Below are positions 45,174 to 57,800 of a stretch of DNA of 64,000 nt, in pieces. Each line of letters opens with the position of its first letter. The stretch's first letter is position 1. Origin of the DNA: Halichondria panicea (Eukaryota > Porifera > Demospongiae > Suberitida > Halichondriidae); assembly GCF_963675165.1 (NCBI RefSeq), contig NC_087386.1, positions 5,524,169 to 5,588,168 of the forward strand, in the 5' to 3' direction. The position numbers and the translations under genes are program-made. Below the pieces are notes generated by a model. The model did not search any database. It was not told the origin of the DNA and was given only the letters and a program-made list of their open reading frames with translations.

Positions 45174-45887
45174 ACAGTGCATCCAGCTTAGAGAGTAGAT
45201 TACCACAAATTTGTGAGTAGCTGTACTTAAATGTAAATATCTTTTGATCGGAACATTTCTAAGAAATGGTGTTGATACCAATGTGTAGATGAATGACCAT
45301 GAAAACAGTAATCTTGTACAGATAAGGTCCTAGACTTCATCACATAATTGTTCAATGGTTTAGGTATCCTGACCATCCCTTTATGGGTCTTACATTATGT
45401 TCATAGTGTTTATAATTCATGATTTACTAGTTTTCAGGTACACTTTTGGTTAGAGTAATAACTTCTGACAAATTAATAGCTTAGCTTTCAAATTTCTGTA
45501 GTAAGTTAACAGATAAATGGGCTACATTTTGATACCAAGAACATCCTATATGCTTATTCCATTGTTGACTGAAAAGCTACATAATTACTATTTTCTACTG
45601 TTTTGATGACATCAGCAGCTGCAAACCACAAACCAATGCCGCTTTATCAACCACAAACTTAATTACGATTACCCACTATAACAATTTGTTGTTGTTCTAT
45701 TAATCACCACAAACCCACCACCTTATGTTTCCATGGAAACATTTTTGAGTATGTTGTAGCTTGGTCATTCACCTACACATTGGTATCAACACTATTACTT
45801 AGAAATGCTCCAATCAAAAGATATTTACATTTAAGTACAACTACTCACACATTTGTGGTAATCTACTCTCTAAGCTGGATGCACTGT
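45174..45887. mobile_element. ~714-bp element with long inverted arms
   Basis: Left arm from ACAGTGCATCCAGCTTAGAG; right arm ends in the inverse, CTAAGCTGGATGCACTGT. Arms of about 125 bp with moderate divergence. No ORF. Sits in the intron between the first two COLGALT pieces. Confidence 0.8.
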
Positions 45888-45889
45888 GC

Positions 45890-46070
45890 CATTATTATAC
45901 AGTGAAGTCACCCTGTAAGCAGGTCACCCTCTATAATACAGCCAGGTTAATGGGGCCCAAAGTCTCCATAGCATGTGTTTGGACCGGTGTTAGCAGGCCA
46001 CCTCTTTATTTCAACCACTGTTAGTCTGCCCAAGACAGTAGTAGATACAGTTTTAGTTATTGCAATTTTG
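45890..46070. repeat. Intronic repeat shared with 47795-48145
   Basis: Shared strings such as GTCACCCTCTATAATA and ACAGCCAGGTTAATG. The second copy is split by about 150 bp of unrelated DNA. Confidence 0.65.
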
Positions 46071-46651
46071 GTATCCACAGTATCTAGCTCAGATTAACTA
46101 TACAATTGTTGTTTATCCTGCGGCTAGACTGTGACAACTTTCTGGTGAACAACAGGACACTACGGATTCTGATGGATCAGCAAAGGTAAGTCAGTGCGTG
46201 TACAGTCCATAGGGAGGGGATAACTTGTCTATATGTACGAGGCTTGCACTGAATACATTATTTGCTGACCTGTGGACTTTATTATGGTACATGTATGTAC
46301 ATGTAGAACAAGTTTGAATTGTCCCCTTCCCTCCACTGTAGATCTGCCTATGCACATTCTGAACACCGAGGTGTTTGGGTTCATTGTCAAACCAGAGGAC
46401 TATGAGAGCCTGGACCACGCTGCTCAGGACTTCCTTAACTTTAAGCTGGAAAACCTTGGTGAGCCCCTCCCCCTTAAAGCTGCGGTGTCATCTGCTCTTT
46501 ATTAGTATAGCCAGTAGCCATCTCAGTGTGTGCTGATATAGCTCCATTGTTGCTGTGAACAATGTGTGTGGGCGGGTATAATTAGTGCAGGTCATAATAG
46601 AGGGGCTCTTTTAATAGTGTTCCCACAACATCCTTGACTGTGTATCCATTA

Positions 46652-47060
46652 GTGTGTGTATTGTCTCCCCCCACACAGTGGACCACCCCCCTATACTGCA
46701 TTAGTGTGTGTGTTGTCTCCCCCCACACAGTGGACCACCCCCTATACTGCATTAGTGTGTGTGTTGTCTCCCCCCACACAGTGGACCACCCCCCTATACT
46801 GCATTAGTGTGTGTATTGTCTCCCCCCACACAGTGGACCACCCCCCTATACTGCATTGTGTGTGTATTGTCTCCCCCCACACAGTGGACCACCCCCCTAT
46901 ACTGCATTAGTGTGTGTGTTGTTTCCCCCCACACAGTGGACCACCCCCCTATACTGCATTAGTGTGTGTGTTGTCTCCCCCCACACAGTGGACCACCCCC
47001 CTATACTGCATTAGTGTGTGTATTGTCTCCCCCCACACAGTGGACCACCCCCCTATACTG
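46652..47060 (+). repeat. ~52-bp minisatellite carrying eight splice acceptors
   Basis: Eight units of TTGTCTCCCCCCACACAG followed by TGGACCACCCCCCTATACTG and GTGTGTGT. Each unit reproduces the intron end (polypyrimidine tract plus AG) and the first ~20 nt of the COLGALT exon. Only the last unit continues into the real exon at 47041. Long frames across it (a repeated VDHPPIL-type peptide or shifted versions) come from the repeat. Confidence 0.92.
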
Positions 47061-48549
47061 TACAGTCAGTACATCTCCAGACCACACCCTGTCAAGAACA
47101 ACTTGGGGTTGGACGTGGTAAGCTGTCTCTACTATTACAGTTATGTTGTATGTGTACGGAAATCATAAAAGTTCACTGATAATTTCCAAACAATATTTTG
47201 TAGGTGTTCATGATTGGGCTAGTACGGAGGCCAGAAAGAAGGAACCGGATGATTTTAAGCCTGGACGAGCTCAACTTCAACTACACCCTCTTTGAGTGCT
47301 GTCGATGGAAGGTGAGAGAAAGTTAATAATTATACATCGTATGGAGTAAGGTTTTAGATAGTGGCTTATCACGTCCAACCCCAAATTGTCATTGAGAGAG
47401 GGTAGTCTTGAGATGTACTGCATGGTGTAGAGTATAGGTTCACTGTGTGTGAGGGGAGACATAACTGGCTGTACAATACAGAGGGATGGGGGAGGAGACA
47501 ATACACACTAATTGATACACAACGATGTGGTGGGGAACTCATATTTAAAAGAACCTCATTTTATCCCTGGCCACTACAGACAGTTGAATCAGAGCTTCCT
47601 GGACAGTCTGGGCATCAAGTACCTACCCGGCTGGAAGGACCCTTGGGGAGAACAACCTATGACCTTTGGAGAGGTCGGCTGTTTCCTTAGTCACCACACG
47701 ATATGGCAGCAGGTGAGTGGGCGTTAGTGGACACTTGTTGATGTGTACAGAAAGTATTGCTACCTGTTGCATTGTGGGCACTTGTAACTGTGTGAAACCT
47801 GTCTAATGTGGTCACCCTCTATAATAGTACAGCCAGGTTAATGTGCTCCTAAGTCTCCTGTGTGCGGACACAAACATTAGCTGTTTGAGCGAACTAGATA
47901 CTTTCATGAACTGCTTTAACTGATGAAGCGGTGGTTGAAAATACTTGTCTTCGAAGGTGACAAAAAACACTGTTTTCCAATCGTTGCTTTGTAGAATCCC
48001 CATAATGTTAAAGTCATTAAAATAAAAAGTTGATTGCGTGTCTGTTATGTCAACGCACGGGATGAATGCTCTACTGAGCATCTTGTTATAATAGCCACTG
48101 TTGGTCTGTCCAAGGGTGACCAGTATAGACAAGTCTTACTGTACCTCTCTTGCCCCCCAGATGATGACGGAGGGTCTGGATCAAATCCTGATTCTGGAGG
48201 ATGATGTCGTGTTTGAGCCCTACTTCCGACATGACCTCACTAGCTAGAGTACTGGAAGAGGCCAATCGGATCACACCAAACTGGGACCTCATGTGAGAGC
48301 TCTGGAGATATACAGTCTATTATTATACGCAATGTCCGTATCTCGTTAGACAATATTCCAATCTTTGCTTACAAGTAGTTCAGTGCAACACCATAAATAA
48401 GGCACACCTTATAATCAGCTGACAGTAGTCTAGAAGTAAGAAAATTGCTGTCTAATTTCCTTGAACTATAACCATGCAAGTTTGGATTGTCCAACTTACA
48501 ACAAGTTAACGCTAGATTGTTGTATATAGAGATGCATTTCATGATACAG

Positions 48550-49099
48550 GGGATGGGTCTTCTTCACTGGGCCTGTGACCGTGGCAACCTGAACATGGTG
48601 AAACTACTTGTGAAGAGGGGAGCAGATGTTAATATTGAGGACACAGACAATCAGACACCTCTTCATTATGGTGAGAGATGGAGTATTCCTTTACAGAGGG
48701 TGCTTGTGTGTTAATACATGTTGAAGCTAGCTGTCTGTTTGTAGATCTTTGTTTGAGTCCAATGCTCCCTCTACTGAATAGTGAGGGAAGTCAGTTTGGC
48801 TGTGTATCTATGGTAACCTGTGAGATCTTTTTGTATTTGCATTAAATGATTAATATTGATGATGATCGAGGAAAAAGACCCTAGAGCTATAGAAGTTGAG
48901 CTGGTTGATGAATTAGATTTATTCACGGTAATAATTATGTCTCTTTTTGAATTTCTTGATTTTCGCGATTGATTGTATTTCCTCTACAGCTGTGTCATGT
49001 GATCATCATGCTGTCATCTCTTATCTACTGCAAGTGGCCAAAGCAAGAACAGACATTGCAGATTGTGATGGCAACCTACCTCAAAATATAATTATGTGA
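48550..49099 (+). pseudogene. ACBD6-like C-terminal ankyrin fragment
   Basis: Two exons, 48550-48670 (GMGLLHWACDRGNLNMVKLL, DVNIEDTDNQTPLHY) and 48990-49099 (AVSCDHHAVISYLLQV, IADCDGNLPQNIIM, stop at 49097-49099), joined in phase. The LLHWACDRG and QTPLHYA blocks match the ankyrin region of acyl-CoA-binding domain protein ACBD6. The acyl-CoA-binding domain is absent upstream, where the COLGALT piece ends at 48292. Probably a 5'-truncated fragment. Confidence 0.78.
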
Positions 49100-49335
49100 C
49101 TGATCGAGAATCAACAACTTTTTAATTAACTTATTTTGCACATTTCCCATTAAATTGACCAATTTGCAAGTTTTTACATGATAAAAGAGAATGTAACTGT
49201 ATGGTGAAATGCATGGCAATGGTCGAGAAACAGTAGACACAAAAATTATAAGACAAAATGATGTAGTGTAAAGCAATCTACGTATCTATCAGAGGCTAGC
49301 TGCCATGGTAACAGTACAGTTAATAAGGTACAGAG

Positions 49336-50060
49336 TCAGTGTATAGTAGTTCACACACTTGAATGTGTCCATTCCTACTAGCCACATCATAGGCAGTACG
49401 TCCGTCCTGTATAGTGGGTATGTGAGCAGTTAGTGATGAAAGGAAAACATTCGTACAGCAGGAAATTTTCGTGTGGCGCAAAACATTTCGGTTTTTCGAG
49501 GGCAGAGCAGTTAATGCAAAGGATATAAACTCACACACACACCGGTATTTCACATGCAATGCTGCGTTTCCTGGCATTGAACGTGAATATCATTGTCCAC
49601 AAATATTTCTTCTGAGAGCTCTCGAGCCAAAATATCAAAAATGTCATGCTATGCGGTAGTTAGACAACAAAATCATAACATAAGGAAACAAAATGTAACA
49701 ACTATACTCATAACAAGTGGATACAATCGTTATTTTGGTGATAAACACATGCTATAAAGTCATGTTACAGTAGATGTTATAATCATGTGACTCACATTAT
49801 TCTGGATGTGGACGTCAGCCTTGGCCTCTAACAATATTCTAAAAACTCCACAGTGACCCTCCTGACTGGCCATGTACAATGCTGTGGCTCCATCATTCTG
49901 CATGTACACATCCAAATAATTACTAACAGACAAGCAGTAAATCTCACCTTATATTGAATGTCCACTTGAGCTTTCAATTCCACTGCCCTCACATGACCAT
50001 TCTGAGCTAGTCTCGAATACCCGCCTCAACCTAAAAGCTTGAGTCTGGTCAAACTCACAT
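49336..50060 (-). pseudogene. Duplicated 3' end of the K2 ankyrin array
   Basis: Near-copy of 51850-52560. Contains the terminal exon (about 49336-49414; DGRTAYDVASRNGHIQVCEL), one ankyrin exon (about 49800-49893; ALYMASQEGHCGVFRILLEA) and a damaged one (about 49950-50010; NGHVRAVELKAQVDIQ, with a small internal deletion). Upstream it is cut by UBR4 fragment D. Confidence 0.82.
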
Positions 50061-50147
50061 TGAGGTTTGGTTCAAGTGTGTCCAGGAATTTCTTGGACAT
50101 TTAATTGACCACAAGTGGGTGTGGAACATGAATAAAATTATAGTCTA

Positions 50148-51490
50148 CATGAATAGAGCTGTGGGCAGGTCACTACCAGACACTGACAGTGTGGTCTTGA
50201 GGACTCGGTGTAGACTGTCCACTAGTGAGAACATCATTAGCAGCGGCTTGTACACCGAGAACTCTGCCGGGGAGGACGAGGAGAGGCTGTGGGGGGTATA
50301 TGTGGGCGGGGCCACAGATGATTAGATTTCCATAAGCCAAAATAAATAGATACCAGTTACTATAAAATTATCATAATCAAAAAAAATACTTCGAAGATTT
50401 GTTGGCTGGCTTAAAAAAGAGTACGGATTAACTACAATATTAATGGGTCTCATTAGATCTAGAGATGTTGTACCATGGACCCACCTCTTGATGAGGGAGG
50501 AGCTACTGTTCCTGGCATGGGCCAACACTAACAGTCTCTTGAGGAGGGTGGTCCGATGCTCCTCCCACTCACTCAACGACTGGATGAACAGTGACACCAC
50601 CAGCTGGTACTGGGGACCGTCCAACTAGCGGAGGAGGGTGGCAAAGGTCAAGAGCAAGCCACGCACCATAAAAAAGCGTTTTGCCACTAAGAGTAACATA
50701 CAGTAGAAGGTGCAGCAATAATTATTATGGCTATTGTGCATACGCTGACACTATTATAGCAAACAATACTTATAGTGTAGGGTTGACATTATTTGCATCT
50801 ACTTGTGTTCACCTCGTAAGCGGAGGAGACCCAGGTGTCAGGAGCAGCTGCCAGGAAGGTTGCTAGGTTCCTCTCCTCTCTCTGGTAGCAGTGACTCCTG
50901 TGCAGGGTGGCAGAACAAAGCAAGATAATGTACACTATTAGGTATAAATTGTAAGCCCCCAATCAATAATATAAGAGGGCATTTTGAGCTTAGAATGCAA
51001 TGAAGAGAATAATGTATTGCTTACTAACACTTATCCCACACAAGTCATATCTTTTTAATGCCTAAAAGAAAGCTAAAAAATGGGCATTGAAGACACTATA
51101 ATCAAACTTTTGAGAAGAAATATTAATTCGCTTACACACAAAAACAGGTTTAGCATGCAGACCACATTAATTAGTTAGTGCTCACAGGTTCATGACGTGT
51201 GCTCCGACATGAAGGTAGTAGGGGAGCAGGTGCATGTTGCTCTGTGGACCGCCCCCTCCACTTTCCTCACTGAAGGACTTTTCGTACGCAAACCGGACCA
51301 GAATCGAAGTAGTCGATTGTCGTGAGCGAGGGTATGGAAGGAGGGGTCAAATAGTCCCGTACACTCTTGTAGGTAGCTGTGGAACCTGGAGGTGTGTGTG
51401 TGGGTGGGATATTACCAGCCTACAGTATTTAGCTCGATAGAAATAGCTGACAATGTGTCTAGACAGTATAGATGCATACCTTGCAGAACT
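50148..51490 (-). pseudogene. UBR4: UBR4 fragment D
   Basis: Exons matching fragment C from the micro-exon region (about 51475) through about 51186-51385, 50813-50895, 50482-50624 and part of the next (about 50148-50305). That exon is cut in the middle (retains SVSGSDLPTAL, loses LLEHVRTNDS). Small indels near 51300-51310 (an inserted CGAAGTAG-like stretch) break the frame. Lies inside the duplicated ankyrin 3' end. Confidence 0.87.
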
Positions 51491-51859
51491 GGAGAAGTGT
51501 ATTTGGTAAAGATCATTAAGTATGAAACAACATTTTTAATACAGAAACCACCTCAGTCTCACTTTTCAATCAGGAACACCTATAAGAGAATTTGTAGGAA
51601 AGGCAGCACTGAAATAATAGCTAGCTGGAGTATACATTATAGTTATTTATACAGGGTAACCGGTTTTTGAGTGGGAAATAAAAGCGTTATCATAGTCATA
51701 ACTTAACTATGATCATACGTACAATAATTATGTATGAACATTGGATACAATACACTAACGTCAACTACTCTTGAGTTCAAATATATATACTGATGATTGT
51801 ATAAAAATCAATTGCTAGTTGCCATTGCAACCACAGACAACACACTTAACAAAGTGCAG

Positions 51860-54800
51860 AGTCAGTGTAGTAGTTCACACACTTGAGTGTGTCCATTCCT
51901 ACTAGCCACATCATAGGCAGTACGTCCGTCCTGTATAGTGGGTATGTGAGCAGTTAGTGATGAAAGGAAAACATTCGTACAGCAGGAAATTTTCGTGTGG
52001 CGCAAAACATTTCGGTTTTTCGAGGGCAGAGCAAAGGATATAAACTCACACACACCGGTATTTCACATGCAATGCTGGGTTTCCTGGCATTGAACATGAA
52101 TATCATTGTCCACAAATATTTCTTCTGAGAGCTCTCGAGCCAAATATAAAAAATTTTCTGCTATGCGGTAGTTAGACAACAAAAATCATAACATAAGGAA
52201 ACAACATGTAACAACTATACTCATAATAAGTGGATACAATCGTTATTTCGGTGATAAACACATGCTATAAAGTCATGTTACAGTAGATGTTATAATAATG
52301 TGACTCACATTATTCTGGATGTGGACGTCAGCCTTGGCCTCTAACAACATTCTAAAAACTCCACAGTGACCCTCCTGACTGGCCATGTACAATGCTGTGG
52401 CTCCATCATTCTGCATGTACACATCCAAATAATTACTAACAGACAAGCAGTAAATCTCACCTTATATTGAATGTCAACTTTAGCTTTTGCAGCGATTAAC
52501 AATTCCACTGCCCTCACATGACCATTCTGAGCAGCTACAATCAACGCAGTGGCTCCATCCTGTACAGTGTCAAGATAGTGTGAGCAGGTGAACCATCACT
52601 CATCACAAACCCACTCATTATACAATATCACATGCAATGACCTAACGTCAGGGGATACACCAACTAGCTGGTCTTTACACAAACATAACTGAAGTCCATT
52701 TGCATTGAGTTCGACCCCGGAAGTTATGTGGTCAATTATGGCTTTATTTATGCTTTATGTGGTGACAAGTATGCATGCTTCTACATGGACAATTCGCTAT
52801 AAGTGAAGCTATCAGATAAAAGCGTTTTTAACAAGGAGGTTATACGTTAAACCTTGAAATTCAGTGAATTATGAAGGTCAATTGACACAAATAGACTTTA
52901 GCAACACAGGCAACAGAACATGGGGAGGCTCTGTGGCTAGTGGCCTTTGAGATGTGTGTATAGCTACTTACACTCACCTCATTGGGTACATCAACATTGG
53001 CCCCAGCATCGATTAGGAGCTCCATACATTTCTGGTGACCATAGAAACTGGCTGTCCAAAGAGGGGTCTCTCCCGACTGTACATAGGGAGAAAACAATGT
53101 AAACAGCATGTTGTGGGAAAAGTGTTGACAGTTAGCCTTGGCTGTTAATTAAGACTATTTCTTACTGGTTGCAATACAGACTTGTCTGGTTGTCCTGTTA
53201 TAGACCATAAACCATATAATTATATATCACAGCAACTGGACCAGCTAATTGTACACTCTCCACTACTCAGTCTACTCATACACAGAGGTGACAGTACACA
53301 CACTCAACCATGGAGGAATCAACAGAGTACACAAACACCACCATGCAGCGTGACTCACATTAGTCTTGATTTGGACGTCAGCTTTGGCCTCCAACAACAT
53401 TCTAACAACTACATAGTGACCATTCTTACTGGCCATGTACAACACAGTGGTTCCATCCTGTACACATCCAAATAATCACTGAGTTGCAGACAAGCGGTAA
53501 ATCTCACCTTTGCTTGAATGTTAACATGAGCTTTTGCTGCAATCAACAATTCAACTGCCTTCACATGACCATTCTGAGTAGCTACAATCAACGCAGTGGC
53601 TCCATCCTGTACAGAGTCAAGATAGTGTGAGCAGGTGAACCATCACTTATCACAGACCCACTCATTAAACAATATCACATGACTAACTAATGTCAGGGCA
53701 GGGTTTCACACAGGATTTTTAGCTGGGAGGGGGAAACGTTTAATTCAAGGGGGTCAGGTGTCGTTCTCGAAAAAATTTTTAGCGAAATGGTTATTAAAGG
53801 TGCAAGTTGGATCTTTTTTTGTTTCAAACCTTACTAGTATACTCTTCTAAGGATTGTAGACGTTTTTAAGTAGAAAAATCATACATTTTGGTAATCATTA
53901 ATTCCTAGGGGGGGGGGGAGGTGGCCTCTCTATGAAAACCTGCAGCAGATACACAAATACCAGTGCTCTCTACACAAACATGACTAGCTCTGGTGTCTAA
54001 TGGACTATAGGTCAACAGAACATGGGGAGGCTCTGTGGCTAGTGGCCTCTGAGATGTGTGTACAGCTACTTACACTCACCTCTTTGGGTTCATCAACATT
54101 GGCCCCAGCATCGATTAGGAGCACCATACATTTCTGGTGACCACTGAAACTGGCTACTAAAAGAGGGGTCTCTCCCGACTGTATACATAGGAGGAAAACA
54201 ATGTAAACAGCATGTTGTGGGAACTGTGTTTGTGCAACAAAACCAACCTTCTCCTGAGTGTTGACTGTAGCCTTGGCTGCTAAGAGGACCCTCACTATCT
54301 CATCATGTCCATTGTAACTGGCTGCATGCAGAGCTGTCTGGTTGTTCTGCCATAAACCATATAATTATATATCACAGCAACTGGACCAGCTAATTTACAC
54401 TCTCCACTACTAAGTCCACTCATACACAGAGGTGACAGTACACACACTCAACCAAATCAGCAGAGTACACAAACACCACCATGCAGCGTGACTCACATTA
54501 GTCTCGATATTGACATCAGTCTTGGCCTCCAACAACATTCTAACAACTCCACAGTGACCCTCCTTACTGGCCATGTACAATGCTGTGGCTCCATTCTGTA
54601 CACATCCAAATAATCACTGAGTTGCAGACAAGCGGTAAATCTCACCTTTGCTTGAATGTCAACCTTAGTCGTTGCTGCAAGCAACAATTCCACTGCCCTC
54701 ACATGACCATTCTGAGCAGCTACAATCAACGCAGTGGCTCCATCCTGTACAGAGTCAAGATAGTGTGAGCAGGTGAACCATCACTCATCACAGACCCACT

Positions 54801-57800
54801 CATTATACAATATCAAATGAGTGCCGTACTTCTATTGCTGTGTTTGCAAGACTACCGGATTATTAGCGCATGCGCTTTTAGCAGAGCTCTATATACGCTT
54901 ATATTCGAGAATGCGCCTATAATGCAGTCACTTTGAGCCCCACCCAGCAACCGGATGTCTCTGTGATGAGAGCTGACTCGCAAGCTGGCTAGAAAGTGAG
55001 CAAGCAAGGCATGCAGGCAACCCCTAATGGGGCAACTAATACTGCATCGTATCTCAGTTGTATGTATGTATGTACCGTATAGCAGGTAATTTTCGGGGGA
55101 CAAAATATTCGTGGTTCAGCAATATTGAGACATTTCGTGGGTAATATTTTCGTGGTTGGAGCTTGCACTGCTGGTAAAGGTAGGCAAGGTCGCTTCATTC
55201 GTGGGTAAAATATTCGTGGTCAGACCTCCAACCACGAATATTTTGCTCCACGAAAAAATTACATGCTATACAGTATATGTCACGCTCAGGAATGTCACGC
55301 TTCAGGAATGCGGAATTGGGTGTGGCTACATTCGGTTAATCTTTACTACCTCCAAACCGATCTACTATTGGCATAATTATGCAGAGAATAAAGCTATAGC
55401 TATATAAGAGTCTCACTTGAACAAAGCCAACAACGACACTACTACTCTTGAAAGCAGAGTTCTTGAGAGACTGATTCTAGCCAAAAATGTACAAGTTATG
55501 TTTATTAATTGCTATTTCATAATGAAAGTACCTCGGTGGGTATCAAAGCTACATAACATTAAAAGCTGTTTTATACACACATTATACAATGATGAATATT
55601 AATTTTGCTGCATGCAGAATCCATCACAGGGATGATCGACAATAATTGTTGTTAAAACGATCGATGCCAAGAGTTCAAGTTTAAAATTGATGGCTGCATC
55701 AGCAGAACCTTGCAGCGCAACTACCAATAGCTAGCGTTATAGTGTAGAGCTAGCTACTAAGTATATAGAGTAGCAACACTCAGTGGACAAGTTTTGGTAC
55801 GTACTCTTCTGAAAAGGCTGCAATGGCATTCCAAGTAAGCAAAACTAGGCATAACTCGAGAACGAAGCATCATTTTGCAAATCCATGAATTAAAATCCAA
55901 GAAAACTAGAAGCCTATAGAAACTCTTATACTTACACTTCATTGATCCTTGAGCAGCTGTAGCAGTCTACACAGTACAGAGAGACAGTCACATGCACACA
56001 CATATTAAAACACATGCGCACCAAGGCATAATTATACCCAAATCTCCTCTCCTTCTTTCTCCTAAATTGTACTTAAATATAACTCTGCGCGAGGCTAATC
56101 ATGCGTGTGCGTATACCTTGTACTATTATGTTACAATTCGTTTTACAGTTCATTTACATCATCATTTAAATTTACATTATAAAAACATTCATATTGACCA
56201 GGAACTTGGAATATCATTCATGTCTCACATTCTCTCAGCATGATCAGACAAGGTAACAGCATGCCCAGAGAGTCCTTCCTGATGGATATCACCATCTATA
56301 ATTATAGCTATCATTCAAGAACTGTACAAGCTAATTAGCTCATAGATAAACTGAATCAATTCTAAAATTTCACTTTCACTCATAACCTTCGCATAATTGG
56401 AAAAGCGCTTCAATTTGAGTATAAAAAGTCTGCAGTTGAGCATGCGCTTAAAATAAATATACGCTTATGGTCGAGTAAGCGCTAATAATCCAGTTTCTGC
56501 TACCGTATTACTAGACATTTTGCTGGTGACTATCAGGAGCATTGAAACGAGCCAAATCAGCGAAAAATCATTCAATTTTTGTGTTCTGGCAAGTCTTACA
56601 TGTACCAGTTGGTCCTCAGCTCGCTGACATAGTTTCCCAGACCCATTAGTTCGAATGTTCCATCATCTAAATAACCCTTTCCATGAAGATCAATTATGCA
56701 AAATAGTTTTTGTGAAGCGGCGATCAACACTCGCAAAATTCGCTATGTTTGATGCTCGAAAAATATTCTACTAATAGTGAATATGGGTGAAATTTCCCGG
56801 AGGCGTATAATTAGAAGGGGGCTTAGAAGTATCGAAACTCCACTTAATCGTATATGCTGTGCTATTAGCGACTGGAGAGTGCACAGCAATTAATCCTGTA
56901 TCACATCTGGTGGCACATTGTCATTGATAGCGTGCAATTACCTGTCAAGTAATTGCACGCTGCAACTAGTATCCTTGCCATTGCTTGTTACTCGTGTAAT
57001 CCCATATTGCACTCTTAGCCATACAAATTATTCACTACCAGTTAGCTGGTCTAAACACAAACACGACTAGCTCTGGTGTCTAATGGACCAGGTCAACAGA
57101 ACATGGGGAGGCTCTGTGGCTAGTGGCCTCTGAGATGTGTGTACAGCTACATACACTCACCTCTCTGGGTACATCAACATTGGCCCCAGCATCGATTAGG
57201 AGCTCCATACGTTTCTGGTGACCATTGAAACTGGCTTCCCAAAGAGGGGTCACTCCGGACTGTACATAGGAGGAAAACAATGTAAACAGCATGTTGCGGG
57301 ATACGTGTTTGTACAACAAAACCTTGGTCTGAGTGTTGACTGTAGCCTTGGCTGCTAAGAGGACCCTCACTATCTCATCATGTCCATTGTTAATGGCCCA
57401 GTGAAGAGGAACATCCTGTAGAGACAATATCATCAACCAACGGACATATTGGCACTGTAGAGACAGTATTCCCCTCACCTTGTCTGCCTGGTTGGGATCA
57501 GCCCCACACTCCAGTAGCTCCAGAACCACACCCACATTACCCGTCTTACAAGCATCTAAAAATTCCTGGGAGAAAAATGCATTTACTAATTCACTCACAC
57601 AAAAGCACCAGCACACCAACACTTAGTCTATTTAATTATAATTCTGACACAATGGACAAATATGACAATGCACATTTATTTTATACCTCCACCCACTCAC
57701 TCACGTACCATCCTGGGGTGCTGTAGACACAGCTTTCTGAGTGAGACAATCACTTCGTCAACTGATGGTCTCTGTTGAGGTCGGTCATGGAGGCAGCTAA

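Larger units (their letters stand above)
45000..48292 (+). pseudogene. Broken COLGALT-like (GT25) procollagen galactosyltransferase
   Basis: Exon pieces at 45000-45093 (HDERFVHVAQLRQEGLE), 46128-46185 (DCDNFLVNNRTLRIL), 46342-46458 (VFGFIVKPEDYESLDHAAQD), 47041-47117, 47204-47311 (VFMIGLVRRPERRNRMILSL), 47580-47712 (LGIKYLPGWKDPWGEQP, GCFLSHHTIWQ) and 48161-48292 (ILILEDDVVFEPYF). They follow GT25 order, including the LEDD motif, but the stretch between DCDNF and VFGF is absent. Frame breaks: near 47296 (about 2 nt missing before AVDGR) and near 48240 (stop, with LARVLEEANRITPNWDL in another frame). Beginning and end are also missing. Enzyme function is very unlikely. Confidence 0.88.

Noticed and set aside
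46656..47168. Long plus-strand frames with repeated VDHPPIL- or CVLSPPTQW-like peptides
   Set aside because: They are translations of the 52-bp minisatellite in various frames and end at the array.
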